DNA from: Ridgeia piscesae
Lineage: Eukaryota > Annelida > Polychaeta > Sabellida > Siboglinidae
Reading direction: 5' to 3'
Assembly: GCA_025642075.2 (NCBI GenBank)
Contig: JAODUO010001741.1
Span: forward strand, 1-64,000
DNA: 64,000 nt
A program made the position numbers and the translations under genes. The notes under the pieces are model-generated. The model saw nothing but the letters and a program-made list of their open reading frames with translations, did no database searches and had not been told where the DNA came from. Every line of letters begins with the position of its first letter. Positions within the stretch are counted from its first letter, which is position 1. Below, piece by piece: positions 46,301 through 56,174 of the stretch.

Positions 46301-48828
46301 TGGTGGCAGGAGGGGTGGCTGTGGCGGTAGGGACAACGGTGGCAGGAGGGGTGGCTGTGGCGGTGAGGACAACGGTGGCAGGAGGGGTGGCTGTGGCGGT
46401 CAGGACAATGGTGGCAGGAGGGGTGGCTGTGGCGGTGAGGACAATGGTGGCAGGAGGGGTGGCTGTGGCGGTAGGACAATGGTGGCAGGAGGGGTGGCTG
46501 TGGCGTAGGACAAGGTGGCAGGGTGGCGTGGCGGTAGGACAATGGTGGCAGGAGGGGTGGCTGTGGCGGTGAGGACAATGGTGGCAGGAGGGGTGGCAGT
46601 GGCGGTGAGGACAATGGTGGCAGGAGGGGTGGCAGTGGCGGTGAGGACAATGGTGGCAGGAGGGGTGGCTGTGGCGGTGAGGACAATGGTGGCAGGAGGG
46701 GTGGCTGTGGCGGTGAGGACAATGGTGGCAGGAGGGGTGGCAGTGGCGGTGAGGACAATGGTGGCAGGAGGGGTGGCAGTGGCGGTGAGGACAATGGTGG
46801 CAGGAGGGGTGGCAGTGGCGGTGAGGACAATGGTGGCAGGAGGGGTGGCTGTGGCGGTGAGGACAACGGTGGCAGGAGGGGTGGCAGTGGCGGTCAGGAC
46901 AATGGTGGCAGGAGGGGTGGCAGTGGCGGTCAGGACAATGGTGGCAGGAGGGGTGGCAGTGGCGGTCAGGACAATGGTGGCAGGAGGTGTGGCAGTGGCG
47001 GTGAGGACAATGGTGGCAGGAGGGGTGGCTGTGGCGGTGAGGACAACGGTGGCAGGAGGGGTTGCTGTGGCGGTTGGGACAACAGTGGCAGGAGGGGTGG
47101 CAGTGGCGATCAGGACAATGGTGGCAGGAGGGGTGGCTGTGGCGGTCAGGACAATGGTGGCAGGAGGTGTGGCAGTGGCGGTCGGTGCTGAAGCAATTTC
47201 CATCTGAAGAAGGAATGTCACAATGATATTGAAATATTATGAATGAGGACAAGCTAACATAATAGTTGGTCTTACATGTAAAGATACATAACTTTTACGT
47301 ACATTTCCAGCACTCGCCAATATGGGTATTTGTCGCATGATTCGGCTAATGTATTAGCCAACTAACTAGTACTATTTAGAAGAAATTGCATATAATACTT
47401 AAAATTTACTACTTATCTATACCCTACAATTGCTTGCATACTGTGCTCTGTGCAGGAAGGTAGTGGCTGGGTTGTGTACACAGGTTGTCTTTGTGTTTTC
47501 ACTCACCTTTAGATTTATCCAAATCTTCGACCTCATGCTCCTCCTCACTTTTGTCACATTCCAGTTTTTGAGATTGTGTGCTGTCCATGGCCCCGGTCAT
47601 ATGGCACTAAGGTGGTGATTGGGCAGCATCTTGTCGAGAGTGTAGTCTTTGTCCCGGAGGCAAGGGAAAAGTGTAATCAGCCGTTCCCTTACCTTCGGGA
47701 GTGGGGTCTCTAGCAGTACAGACAACCTCTTCGCTTTATAGAAGACGTTGCTTTCTGCAAAATGTTACTGTTGGTATGAACATACAGTATCATATTACAT
47801 AACTTACATAATGTTTAGAAAATTCATTGTCACTATTTAGAGACAAACACATCTTTTAATTACACTTTTTGTGGAACATAAACAATGAAAATGGCTGTTG
47901 TTTGTGTGACATCTCTTTCATTGTGCAATTTCAATTTGCTAAGGAATTTTTTTGAAAAAGCCTCACCATTATAACTTTTACTGACATAAGTGTTAGTATA
48001 TATTGCAACAAGATGTCTGTAATACTTGTTACTAAATGTCTTACCTCGAAACAAACGCTGCTCTGTTCTGTTTAATCGTGTAGCCAGTTGTGGTAGTAGT
48101 GTAAATTCTAATATAATGTTTCGTCTGTTTCGAATTGGTGTGTTGTTGACGCGTTCCTGTGTGAAGTGTTGTAACCTGGAAACACAGTTGTTATATAATA
48201 ATGTACAAGCGATGTATATAACAGAATAAAAGAAATTTAAGGATGATCTTTTATCATTAATAACAATTCAGATTTCTTGCAGAAAGTAATATGTGAATAC
48301 CAGGGATAGAAATAACTCCAAAATCTAGGTAACCATCCGGGCTACCAGCATGAAATTTCTGGTAGCCCTCACCCATATCTGGTAGCCCAACATTTCTTAA
48401 TAAATTACTTTGTATATAACTCGCTAACTAAATTGTGGGCAGAGGGATATTTTTATTGAAGCACTGAGATGAGACCCACTCACCCAGTTTCTAAAATAGT
48501 CCTTTTGACCTGCAACATTGTAACAAGCAATTTATACACATTATGTAAAGTATCTCAGAACTAGTTGTCCATGCCTGTGCACGTGAGGCTGGCTATCAAG
48601 GGCCATTCGTATCACTGAAATGATTACACATGATATGTGAGGATGTAGTAAAGACAGTAAAATTAATACTTACTGTGAAACTAAATCAAAATTGTCTGCA
48701 TCGTCATGTTGGTGTTCTTGCTGTTGAGCTTGCGTGTTTTGAATTGCTGTCAAAGTGTTGTTAAAATCTGTTAAAATGCGGTTTAATCTCGGTCTCATAT
48801 CCATATTTTCCCGCGCAATATTATTCAT
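43383..48828 (-). CDS. Multi-exon HECT-E3-like gene, probably decaying
   Basis: Reconstructed exons (5'→3' on -): 48,828-48,674 (MNNIARENMDMRPRLNRILT… ends CA|gtaagt), 48,175-48,045 (LQHFTQERVNN… ends CGAG|gtaag), 47,754-47,507 (SNVFYKAKRLSVLLET…), 47,203-44,831 (minisatellite exon ending SPLQELFGIL), 44,441-44,304 (DLHSGLLGETQLHVGRNTVI … ISVAFE), 43,774-43,512 and 43,462-43,383 (TAA). Intron phases agree at every junction I could test. The third exon either has a frameshift or contains an 86-nt intron (47,692-47,607), which restores the frame. The last part (NISVAFEGEMDQDG, then VADAETVFLAAGRV, MHGFLLTRS, SSEDLLIAELLTFVS) resembles the N-lobe of divergent HECT ubiquitin ligases expanded in aquatic animals. 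A TAG splits GRV/MHG, a frame change precedes VADAE, and no catalytic-Cys C-lobe is seen, so ligase activity is unlikely. Confidence 0.6.
44992..47185 (-). repeat. 36-bp minisatellite inside the HECT-like gene (about 60 units)
   Basis: The + strand unit GGTGGCTGTGGCGGTGAG GACAATGGTGGCAGGAGG is G-rich; on the coding (-) strand it encodes 12 residues. All three minus frames are stop-free over long stretches (ATATPPATIVLT, CHHCPHRHSHPS and LLPPLSSPPQPP phrases). The gene-consistent frame begins with the Cys/His phrase after the acceptor at 47,203 and passes into the Thr/Pro phrase after indels around 46,465-46,545. It then exits into unique sequence (TPTPPSTTTTPHHWDITDDL). The Thr/Pro phrase matches the unique flanks at both ends, so it is likely the ancestral frame, a mucin-like linker. 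A block at about 45,850-46,050 is repeated at about 46,090-46,290. Confidence 0.9.
48298..48420. repeat. Short dispersed-type repeat (TAGCCC/GGTAGCCC words)
   Basis: CCGGGCTACCAGCATGAAAT, CTGGTAGCCCTCACCCATAT, CTGGTAGCCCAACATTTC: an internal repeat of CTGGTAGCCC within the first intron of the HECT-like gene. No coding signal. Confidence 0.35.
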
Positions 48829-49267
48829 TAAAATGCCACAAGAGGATGACTGGTTCGCTGTCTCCCGCTAGAGGTGCAACTGATTCCCATTGTAGGACCT
48901 CTGAATGTGTCAGCCGAACCGGCCAGTCAGTTGTGTGCAGGGCATAGATATAAATAGAAAATACCAATAGAACTATAAGGGAAAGATTAATGATTTAACT
49001 CTGATGCGGGTGCTAAAACTGGGTTACGGGTAACCCAGTTTTCAGTTGCACGGAACGTGCTGCCGTGTCAAAGGTCACTGCATGTAACCTAGTTTTCGGG
49101 TTGCGCGGAACACGCTGCCGTGTCAAAGGTCGCTGCATGTAACCTAGTTTTGCGGTGCTATTGACCAATCAGGATCGATGCAATATGGTTTCTAGGTCGT
49201 GCTCGATGCACCGTACGAACCAATGAGCTCGACGTTTCAGTGATACGAACGGCCCTTGATAGTTAGC
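48588..49267. mobile_element. TIR-bounded segment containing the first HECT-gene exon
   Basis: Inverted repeats of about 35 bp: the left CTATCAAGGGCCATTCGTAT…CACTGAAA (48,588-48,622) matches the reverse complement of 49,233-49,267 with about four differences. The 680 bp between include coding exon 48,674-48,828, its 5' flank, and a direct duplication at about 49,010-49,150 (GTGCTGCCGTGTCAAAGGTC). No transposase and no clear target duplication are seen. It may be a MITE or a transposon end that supplied promoter and first exon to the gene. Confidence 0.55.
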
Positions 49268-49293
49268 GCACCCCAGTCTCAGACACATCACGT

Positions 49294-49488
49294 CCGCAAA
49301 GCCAAAGGCAATCACCCACAATGTCTTGCGATTTGCGAATATGTCCCCAAAACTAAGGCTACATCATTAGTTTTGATTTTGTATAATGCAGACTTATTTG
49401 TTTTAAGCTTAAATAAAAAAAAGTATTGCTAATTCTTTCTATTTCGACTTCACAATGCACATGCAGGACGTCGCCTTTGGCTTTGCGG
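49294..49488. repeat. Inverted repeat flanking a short AT-rich spacer
   Basis: CCGCAAAGCCAAAGGC (49,294-49,309) and its perfect reverse complement GCCTTTGGCTTTGCGG (49,473-49,488) enclose about 160 bp. Together with flanking CACGTC/GACGTC words this looks like a small foldback element, into whose right flank the hAT element inserted. Confidence 0.5.
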
Positions 49489-49506
49489 CTCTGAATCTGG
49501 CATGCG

Positions 49507-51128
49507 CAGTGTTGCCAAGTCCGCGGTTTTCCTGCGAAATTGGGCTAGTTTTAGACCTGTTCCGCGGAGGGGAAATAGCAGTTGCACTTGCAGGTTGCGG
49601 TTTTTTGGGCTTCCTTTTATGCACATGCCGCTATTTTTTGGCTAGTTTAGAAAGTGGTGGTTTTACATCATGTGTTACATTAAGAACCATCTTACTCTAC
49701 GTCTCATAATACATACTGTGAACTACCAATTCCCAATGTCTTTGAATACAGACACACACATTGCCAACTCCAGCCTGGGCCACCCAGTTGTCCATAAATA
49801 AGGGTAATGATCATTCTCATGCACCAGGGTCGCTGCTGCTGATTACGTCAAAACCAGCTCTTCTCTTCATAGCGCTGTAGGCTTACATTTTTCCGGCGTT
49901 AGAAACGTTCCGGTTGACATTTCTGCGCAGGCGCGATATATGTAAAATCATCAATATGCAGCGAAAAGACAAAGCATTTATGATATAAATATTACGGGTT
50001 GTTCGTTAGGATGTATAAAGTTATTTGTCACAAATTAACATGAGGCAAACAAGTTTTGAGGCATATTTTGATAGCACCATAATCCGTGAGTGATTTATAA
50101 AAAACGTAATATTTTATTGCATTGAACAACATTTTAAGTAATCATCACAGGAAAGTTAACGAACAGCTCGTGCCATTTATACCAGTAATGCTTTGTTGTT
50201 TCGCTGGACATTGATGATTTTACATTTATTGTGCATGCGCAGAAACGTCAACCGGAACGTTTTTAACGACCGGAAAAATGTAAGCACGACAGCGCTACGT
50301 GTAACTAGCCCAACGACCATTAGCAGGAGGTTTCATACTGTTGCTGCTATTGCTGCCATTCACCAACGCCGCTGTAGTGCGGGTCTTCTCGACAATGAAT
50401 ATCGTCAAGACGAAGCTGCGGAATAGGATGCAGCAGGTCTTCCTGGAGAAAATCCTCCACGTGCGAGCATATATGTCGCGCCACAAGATCTGCTGCAGCA
50501 AGTTTTGTGCCAGACAAGACAATGCTGAGCCTCTTCACGGCCGAAATGTACCACCAGGAGGACGACGATTCCATGCTGGACATCTAGGACACCTGCCCTA
50601 GACCTAGTCTACACGAGTGTGGTGCAGCGCTGTGACAACACGTGCGAGCGATCCTGTGCACACGTGATTAAAATGTCAGTTTTGATAGTTTTAATGGGTT
50701 TGTTTTGATTGAATTTGTGATTGCGTGCGTACATGCCTGCTTGCCTGTGTGTGCCATGTGCATATACGCGTGTAGCCTACTTTAGGGCATATATGTGATT
50801 AAGTAGAGGGCCATTTATGTGGTGAATTTTGTGACGTTATGATGTACACCATGTCTATTTATAAACAAGCATTTATAGTTCACCGTAGAACAGTAGGTGG
50901 CGCTCAACTGCAAGGAATGGTGGAAACATCCACTCATCATTAGGTAAATACTTTGTGCGTGACGTATTTGAAATGCATTTCCCTCTTTTTAAGTCTTTAT
51001 CGGTAGGGGTGTCACTGGCAACATTTAAAATGTATAATTTATAATTATTTGGGGGGTTTTGCCGCTAGTTTTGGGCTAGTTTTCGAGGGCCATTGGGCTA
51101 GAAATATTATTTTGACCTGGCAACACTG
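49507..51128 (+). mobile_element. hAT-family DNA transposon relic with intact ends
   Basis: Begins CAGTGTTGCCAAGTC and ends with the reverse complement of CAGTGTTGCCAGGTC. It is flanked by a perfect 8-bp direct repeat GGCATGCG (49,499-49,506 and 51,129-51,136), the target duplication size of hAT elements. Inside, the frame at 50,341-50,520 reads LPFTNAAVVRVFSTMNIVKT, KLRNRMQQVFLEKILHVRAY. This is the conserved C-terminal dimerisation region of hAT transposases (…NAAVERVFS.MN.IKTKLRNRM…). The DDE and BED regions are absent, so it is non-autonomous at 1,622 bp. GGGCTAGTTTT words lie just inside both ends. Confidence 0.88.
49871..50297. mobile_element. Palindromic MITE nested in the hAT relic
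   Basis: Long terminal inverted repeats of about 60 bp: AGCGCTGTAG-GCTTACATTTTTCCGG…GAAACGTTCCGGTTGAC…TTTCTGCGCA on the left matches the reverse complement of 50,232-50,297 with few mismatches. The interior is AT-rich and non-coding. Target duplication could not be assigned. It separates the hAT 5' region from the transposase remnant. Confidence 0.7.
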
Positions 51129-51136
51129 GGCATGCG

Positions 51137-51688
51137 CCAACTGCTCGCGCCCTGTGTCGACATTGGCTTATTAACGTCGGCTCGACGGCATTAAATTGAT
51201 CTAAAACACAATTTAAAAAATATTTATATCTTACTTCTCTGTACCGGAGATGATGTAGAATGATATTCCGAACACATACACATCAAAAAGGTCGTGATAC
51301 CGTTTTGAAAATACCCTAATAATTAGAACACTTAAGTTTTAACTGGAAGATTACCAGCGTTACCTACACCACACACCGCCACCGGTACCTAACCTAAGTC
51401 GGCTAAGCATAAGACCACGTAAGCTAATAACGTTATAACCACAGTATATACAAACTAGTTATTTAATAGAACCCTGTCTAGTGCTAGAAAAACTAGAAGT
51501 TGAAGAAAATACACAGAGTTCAACTTACCGGCGAAACAAATCACAAATGTCACTGCGAATGGCGCCCTGCTAAAAACAGCACGAAAACACAAGTTGAAAG
51601 AAAACGTTACCCTGGTGCCGAGTAAACGAGACGCACTGCTGCGATAGCGCGCTCGCAGAACATCGCGGTAGTAGAGGGAGACAGTTCA
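51137..51688. other. Unique-looking DNA with a possible minus-strand leader exon
   Basis: No coding frame. On the minus strand GATTTGTTTCGCCG|gtaagttg at about 51,532 is a strong donor preceded by GC-rich sequence (CAGGGCGCCATTCGCAGTG). It could be a 5'-UTR exon of a leftward gene such as the HECT-like gene, but no matching acceptor near 48.83 kb was identified. Confidence 0.25.
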
Positions 51689-52535
51689 CACTCTGTATAT
51701 CTCAGGAGTGCCACAGGGATCGGTTCTGGGACCATTTCTGTTCCTGGTCTATTACGACGATGTTGGATATGGCGTCAGGGCCAGCCTGCGAACTTCACCG
51801 ACGACTCCACCCTCTATTCCAGCATCAAGACCCCATCTGATGTAGATATTATTTATGATCTCCAGACTCAGGAACACATGAGGAATGGAAGTCTAGGAAC
51901 ATAAGTGGCAGGTGTCATTTATAGTCGGAAAATCCCAGCTACTGACCAACATCAAGACAAAAACAGGATCCCGACCAGCTACACTCTCCAACAACAACTC
52001 TGCAGAAAGGCGCATATGCCAAACAGGCATCGAACTGATGGAGACTCGATCTTCACTGGGGCACAAAAAGTAGACCGAAAATCCCCAGTTGCAAAAGCAA
52101 ACATACTCAGCGCCCAAAGAAGTACGATAGGATGTTCCAGCTCCGTCCATGCCCTTACAAAAAAGAGCCAATGGTATACCATTGCTTACCATTGAATACC
52201 ATTCAGTATCAATTATATTTCAGCAAGACTCAGAGGTACTCTCAACGGTAATTTAAAATACCATTCAATACCACTGAACGGTACAAAGAATTCAAAATAC
52301 CATTAATAAAACCATTTCGATACCATTCAAATACCCTTGGCCATAATACCCCCTAGGTCGATTCAATGGTATTTGAATGGTATTTTTTGTAAGGGCAGAC
52401 ACGCTGCTTCAAAGGCCTAGCCCGCCCAGTCCTAGAGTAAATGCGCTGGCGGTATGGGATCCCAATCAGCCACAACACTTTGTCTTGAAAATCCTCCCTG
52501 GTGACCTGACCGACTGCCACGCAACAGCCATGCAA
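51688..52535 (+). mobile_element. Non-LTR retrotransposon RT fragment, split by a MITE
   Basis: ISGVPQGSVLGPFLFLVYYD (about 51,700), then FTDDSTLYSSIKTPSDVDII (FADD-type box) and a decayed thumb region to about 52,150. The frame resumes after the insertion at 52,397 with FKGLARPVLE, WRYGIPIS (R.PVLEYA..VWDP region). Truncated on both sides with frameshifts; CR1/Jockey-like. Confidence 0.7.
52151..52396. mobile_element. MITE with GCCCTTACAAAAAA termini and internal ATACCATT repeats
   Basis: Left end GCCCTTACAAAAAA, right end TTTTTTGTAAGGGC; 246 bp. The interior is dominated by variants of ATACCATTCAA in both orientations (AATGGTATTTGAATGGTATT near the right end). It interrupts an RT fragment whose reading resumes on the other side. 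No obvious target duplication. Confidence 0.7.
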
Positions 52536-52539
52536 TCAC

Positions 52540-53102
52540 AATGCGCAACATTCTAGAACCATTATATCTTTCGATTATCATTATATGTTATTAATTAATT
52601 ATTAATTGTTATTATTCCAACCATTTGTTTACTAAACTAAACTGCAACTTAAAAATATCTTAACATTTTAACTTTAATATCTCTTAACGTTGTTAACCTT
52701 CTAACTTCTAATTTTTTTTATTATATCATCCATTAATAAAAAAGTTAGTTTTTATACCTGTTTAAAATTTGTTCTCGATTGCCGGGTTTCCCACAATACC
52801 GCGAAGAAATAAAGAAAGAGAAAAAAGAAAGGAAGAAAAGACAGTGTGGATTAAGACATTCGTTTGCCCTAGTCACACAAAACTTTCGTGGGCACTGTGT
52901 AAACCTATTCAAAATCATTCAAGAAAAATGTCAATAGTTGTATAATTACACAGATATATTGGATACGGATATAATACCATGAAGAAAGAAAGTGGCGGAT
53001 TAAGATATGTTCGGGCCTTAGGCATTCGGCACATGTTGGGGCACCCGGTAAACATTATGCAAAGATATTGAAGTTAAAATGTCAATATTTATAATTACAC
53101 AG

Positions 53103-53105
<3 letters not shown>
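52540..53105. other. AT-rich spacer with a diverged tandem duplication
   Basis: The segment GTGTGGATTAAGACATTCGT…ATAATTACACAGATA (52,847-52,955) is repeated in diverged form at 52,991-53,104 (GTGGCGGATTAAGATATGTT…). Nothing coding. Confidence 0.4.
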
Positions 53106-53108
<3 letters not shown>

Positions 53109-53175
<67 letters not shown>

Positions 53176-53183
53176 ATATTATA
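53109..53183. repeat. (AT)n microsatellite
   Basis: About 37 nearly perfect AT dinucleotides with two small interruptions. Confidence 0.95.
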
Positions 53184-53220
53184 TAGCATTATTTCTTTTG
53201 GAACATTTTAATGGACACTT

Positions 53221-53262
53221 GCAACGTTTCGAACCAGCATTTGTGGATCTTTATCATGCACT
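53221..53262 (-). ncRNA. Degenerate hammerhead-ribozyme-like motif (Penelope/LINE-like tail)
   Basis: Minus strand: GCATGATAAAGATCCACAAA TGCTGGTTCGAAACGTTGC. The GATCCA/TGGTTC pair can form a six-step stem with one mismatch, followed by CGAAAC, the conserved 3' core of hammerhead ribozymes. The 5' core (CTGATGA) appears as CATGATAA, so two core bases deviate and activity is doubtful. Similar motifs occur in Penelope-like retroelements. The neighbouring (AT)n tract would fit a retroelement tail. Confidence 0.3.
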
Positions 53263-53756
53263 GGTGCTGTGTGTGATGTGCCGTGTACATAGGACATGTA
53301 ACCTTCATTGGCCAAACTTTGTCGTGCTCACGTCGTTTTCGCCATTATTATAATAGTTTTGCTTAAATTATATGTTAGTGGTTTAGTTCCACCATTCAAA
53401 TTCATCACGAGCGTATTTATATGTCTTAGCGCATGTTTGAAACCCTAAAACAGCCGCAGTGTAAGTCTAAACCGCTGCAATCATCCGTTACCGCGGTGAG
53501 CAATATCGTGCTCAGCGTACATGTTGATGCAAAACAGTTAGCTGTTTGGGCCTCACAAGTGTGCGGAGACTCAGTGTATAATCAATATGGCTGGAATGAT
53601 GCTGAATGAAGGAATTAAAGCAAGTGAGTGTCGGACGACACTAAGACCGAGAATGTGACAGTGTCTTTCGTAGCTGGCTTTCAACAAGGCTGGCTAACTA
53701 TTGGCGGTGTGTCAAAGCGGAATTGCACTTTACCCCCGGGAGATGTTGACAGCGGC

Positions 53757-54148
<392 letters not shown>

Positions 54149-54284
54149 ATATACACAAACACACGCAAGAGCGCGTTCATACGCACTGATTCATTCATTC
54201 ACATGCGCACACACAAACAAACATACACATACTCACACAAGAGCGCACGCACACACACATACACGCACGCACGCACGCACACGA

Positions 54285-55140
54285 CGACAGTGACACGTGT
54301 GCACCATCGATCATCTGTTAATTCAAACTTTTCGATACTGAGTTAAAATGTATTTAAAACCACATTAGAATCTGGAGAAAAAAATACTTGCAACCAAAAA
54401 CTTTTTGAACACAATTGGTCGATGGATAGACATACTATTTTTGTTGGGTAGGTATTCCACTAGACCGTTGCAATTTAGCTTCGCAATGTTGTCATTAACG
54501 TGTCACATATACGTTTTGAAGCAGACGTGTCCCCACCGGATACACCTACCGCCATGAACATTCTGGAGTTGTCGACGTCGCAGCGAACATGTATCAAATG
54601 CACTACCTCCTCCCTCTCTTGTATACACAAGTGTATCATATCTGATGACTGCGAAATTATGAATGTCGTCATGAAAATATGTCAACACCTTCCATTGCAA
54701 CGTCGTGTCGTGCTGAAGCCACATCTCTGTCATTTGTGCACTCCCGCAAGACTAGGCCGGCCGTAAGTGCAACTACGCCATTTCATGTTGTGGTTTGTTA
54801 CTAAAAAGTAAGGGTGTTATTTTGCATGGTGACATCACGACAAAACATTGTCTGTTTCCAACAGAAATTAATAGGTGCCATGATGGAAAGTGTTTTCTGG
54901 AAAACTGAAGAGTGCTAATTGCACGAAATTTCTAAGGTACTTTATATATTGTCTAACACACTATTTATTCGAATGCACACGCGCACACACTTGCTCGCGC
55001 ATACAAACACACACGACGTATTCGCTCGAGTATAGCCCTTCGTAAGTTCCTCGGGAATAGCTTTCTTCTATTTTCACGGGGAGGATAGTTTCCCGTAAGG
55101 CTACTTATGTAATTGTAGGGTCAAAAAATCTAGGAGTTTT
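54285..55140. other. No supported gene
   Basis: A 90-codon + frame at about 54,485-54,766 lacks homology or splice support. CpG and ACGC words suggest decayed microsatellite neighbours. Nothing else recognised. Confidence 0.4.
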
Positions 55141-55144
55141 TAAG

Positions 55145-55214
55145 ACAACACATCCACGCACTCACGCACGCACACGCGACAGCTCACGCCAACGCAGGCA
55201 CACATAGCCACGTA

Positions 55215-55249
<35 letters not shown>

Positions 55250-55276
55250 ACACACACGCACGCACGTATGCACGCA

Positions 55277-55325
<49 letters not shown>
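55145..55325. repeat. Compound (CA)n/(CGCA)n microsatellite
   Basis: CA tracts at 55,213-55,256 and 55,297-55,324 flank a run of ACGC tetramers. A related ACGC tract is at 55,788-55,850. Confidence 0.9.
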
Positions 55326-55616
55326 CTACTGTATGAAATAGCGCATGCGTAGACGGGCACAACAAATCCAGGAAGTTGTACACTGCGCAGCTGCGAACTC
55401 GCACAATTAGTGGTCACGTGATTGCGGTTTCCGCCCAACAACGAGTATACCAAGTCGAAGTGGATTCGCGGCAGATCAGTTTTCTAAATTTCTTCGCCTT
55501 TTTATTGTTCTACGATTTTAATCTGCTCGTATGCCCTTATCATTACATCTCTCCAATGCTGTTTAAGTAAACGGCCACGATAACGTCGAGAGGTGGACTA
55601 CAAGCATGGTAGTCGA

Positions 55617-55735
55617 TCAATGGGGGACGCGTCCCCCCACTTCTCAGCCGGAGGGGGACAGCATATGATATGTCCCCCGCTTTTTAGTTCAGTGGTTAGC
55701 TAGCATATCAGGCTCAGGGAAGACATGGTATAGTA
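55617..55735 (+). repeat. GGGGGAC palindromes and a tRNA A-box-like sequence
   Basis: GGGGGACGCGTCCCCCC is a perfect-core palindrome and is followed by GGAGGGGGACAGCATATGATATGTCCCCC, a second one. Then TTAGTTCAGTGGTTAGCTAG resembles a tRNA A box (TRGYNNARNGG); no matching B box is clear. Probably a MITE plus SINE remnant. Confidence 0.4.
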
Positions 55736-56174
55736 AGTAAGTAAAAGCTTAATTTCCTGATGGTAACCATGTGACGTGGTAAGTAACACACGCACGCACG
55801 CACGCACGTACGCTCGCACGCACGCACGCACGCACGCACACACAGACACACAATAAAACTTGAGATAAAATACATAGTTTACAATAATACTAATAAAATC
55901 ATAATAGTAATAAATAAATAAGAAATATGTAATTAAACCGTAATTATATTTAAAAAAATTACAGAACCCTGCCGAGTGCTGGAAACAACAAGAATAGGGG
56001 CCGAGGTTATAAACCTGTAGGGTAACCTGGGGCAAAACGGCCACTGGGGGTAAAACGGCCCCCCTCTTATCTGCCAAACGAGTCTCAGGTCTCAGGTTGT
56101 TTACTCCAAACAGCCCAAACTTGGGCTAACGCAGGAGTTTGTAGTGCTTCTTGTGTGCATGCGTTTGGTTGTAT

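Noticed and set aside
49455..49709. 84-codon + frame rich in hydrophobic residues
   Set aside because: It begins in a foldback repeat and crosses the hAT target duplication and terminal repeat, so it is non-coding.
51893..52195. 99-codon minus-strand frame
   Set aside because: Antisense shadow of the + strand RT fragment at 51.7-52.2 kb.
54485..54766. 90-codon + frame with several Cys residues
   Set aside because: No start context, splice support or recognisable family; left unannotated.
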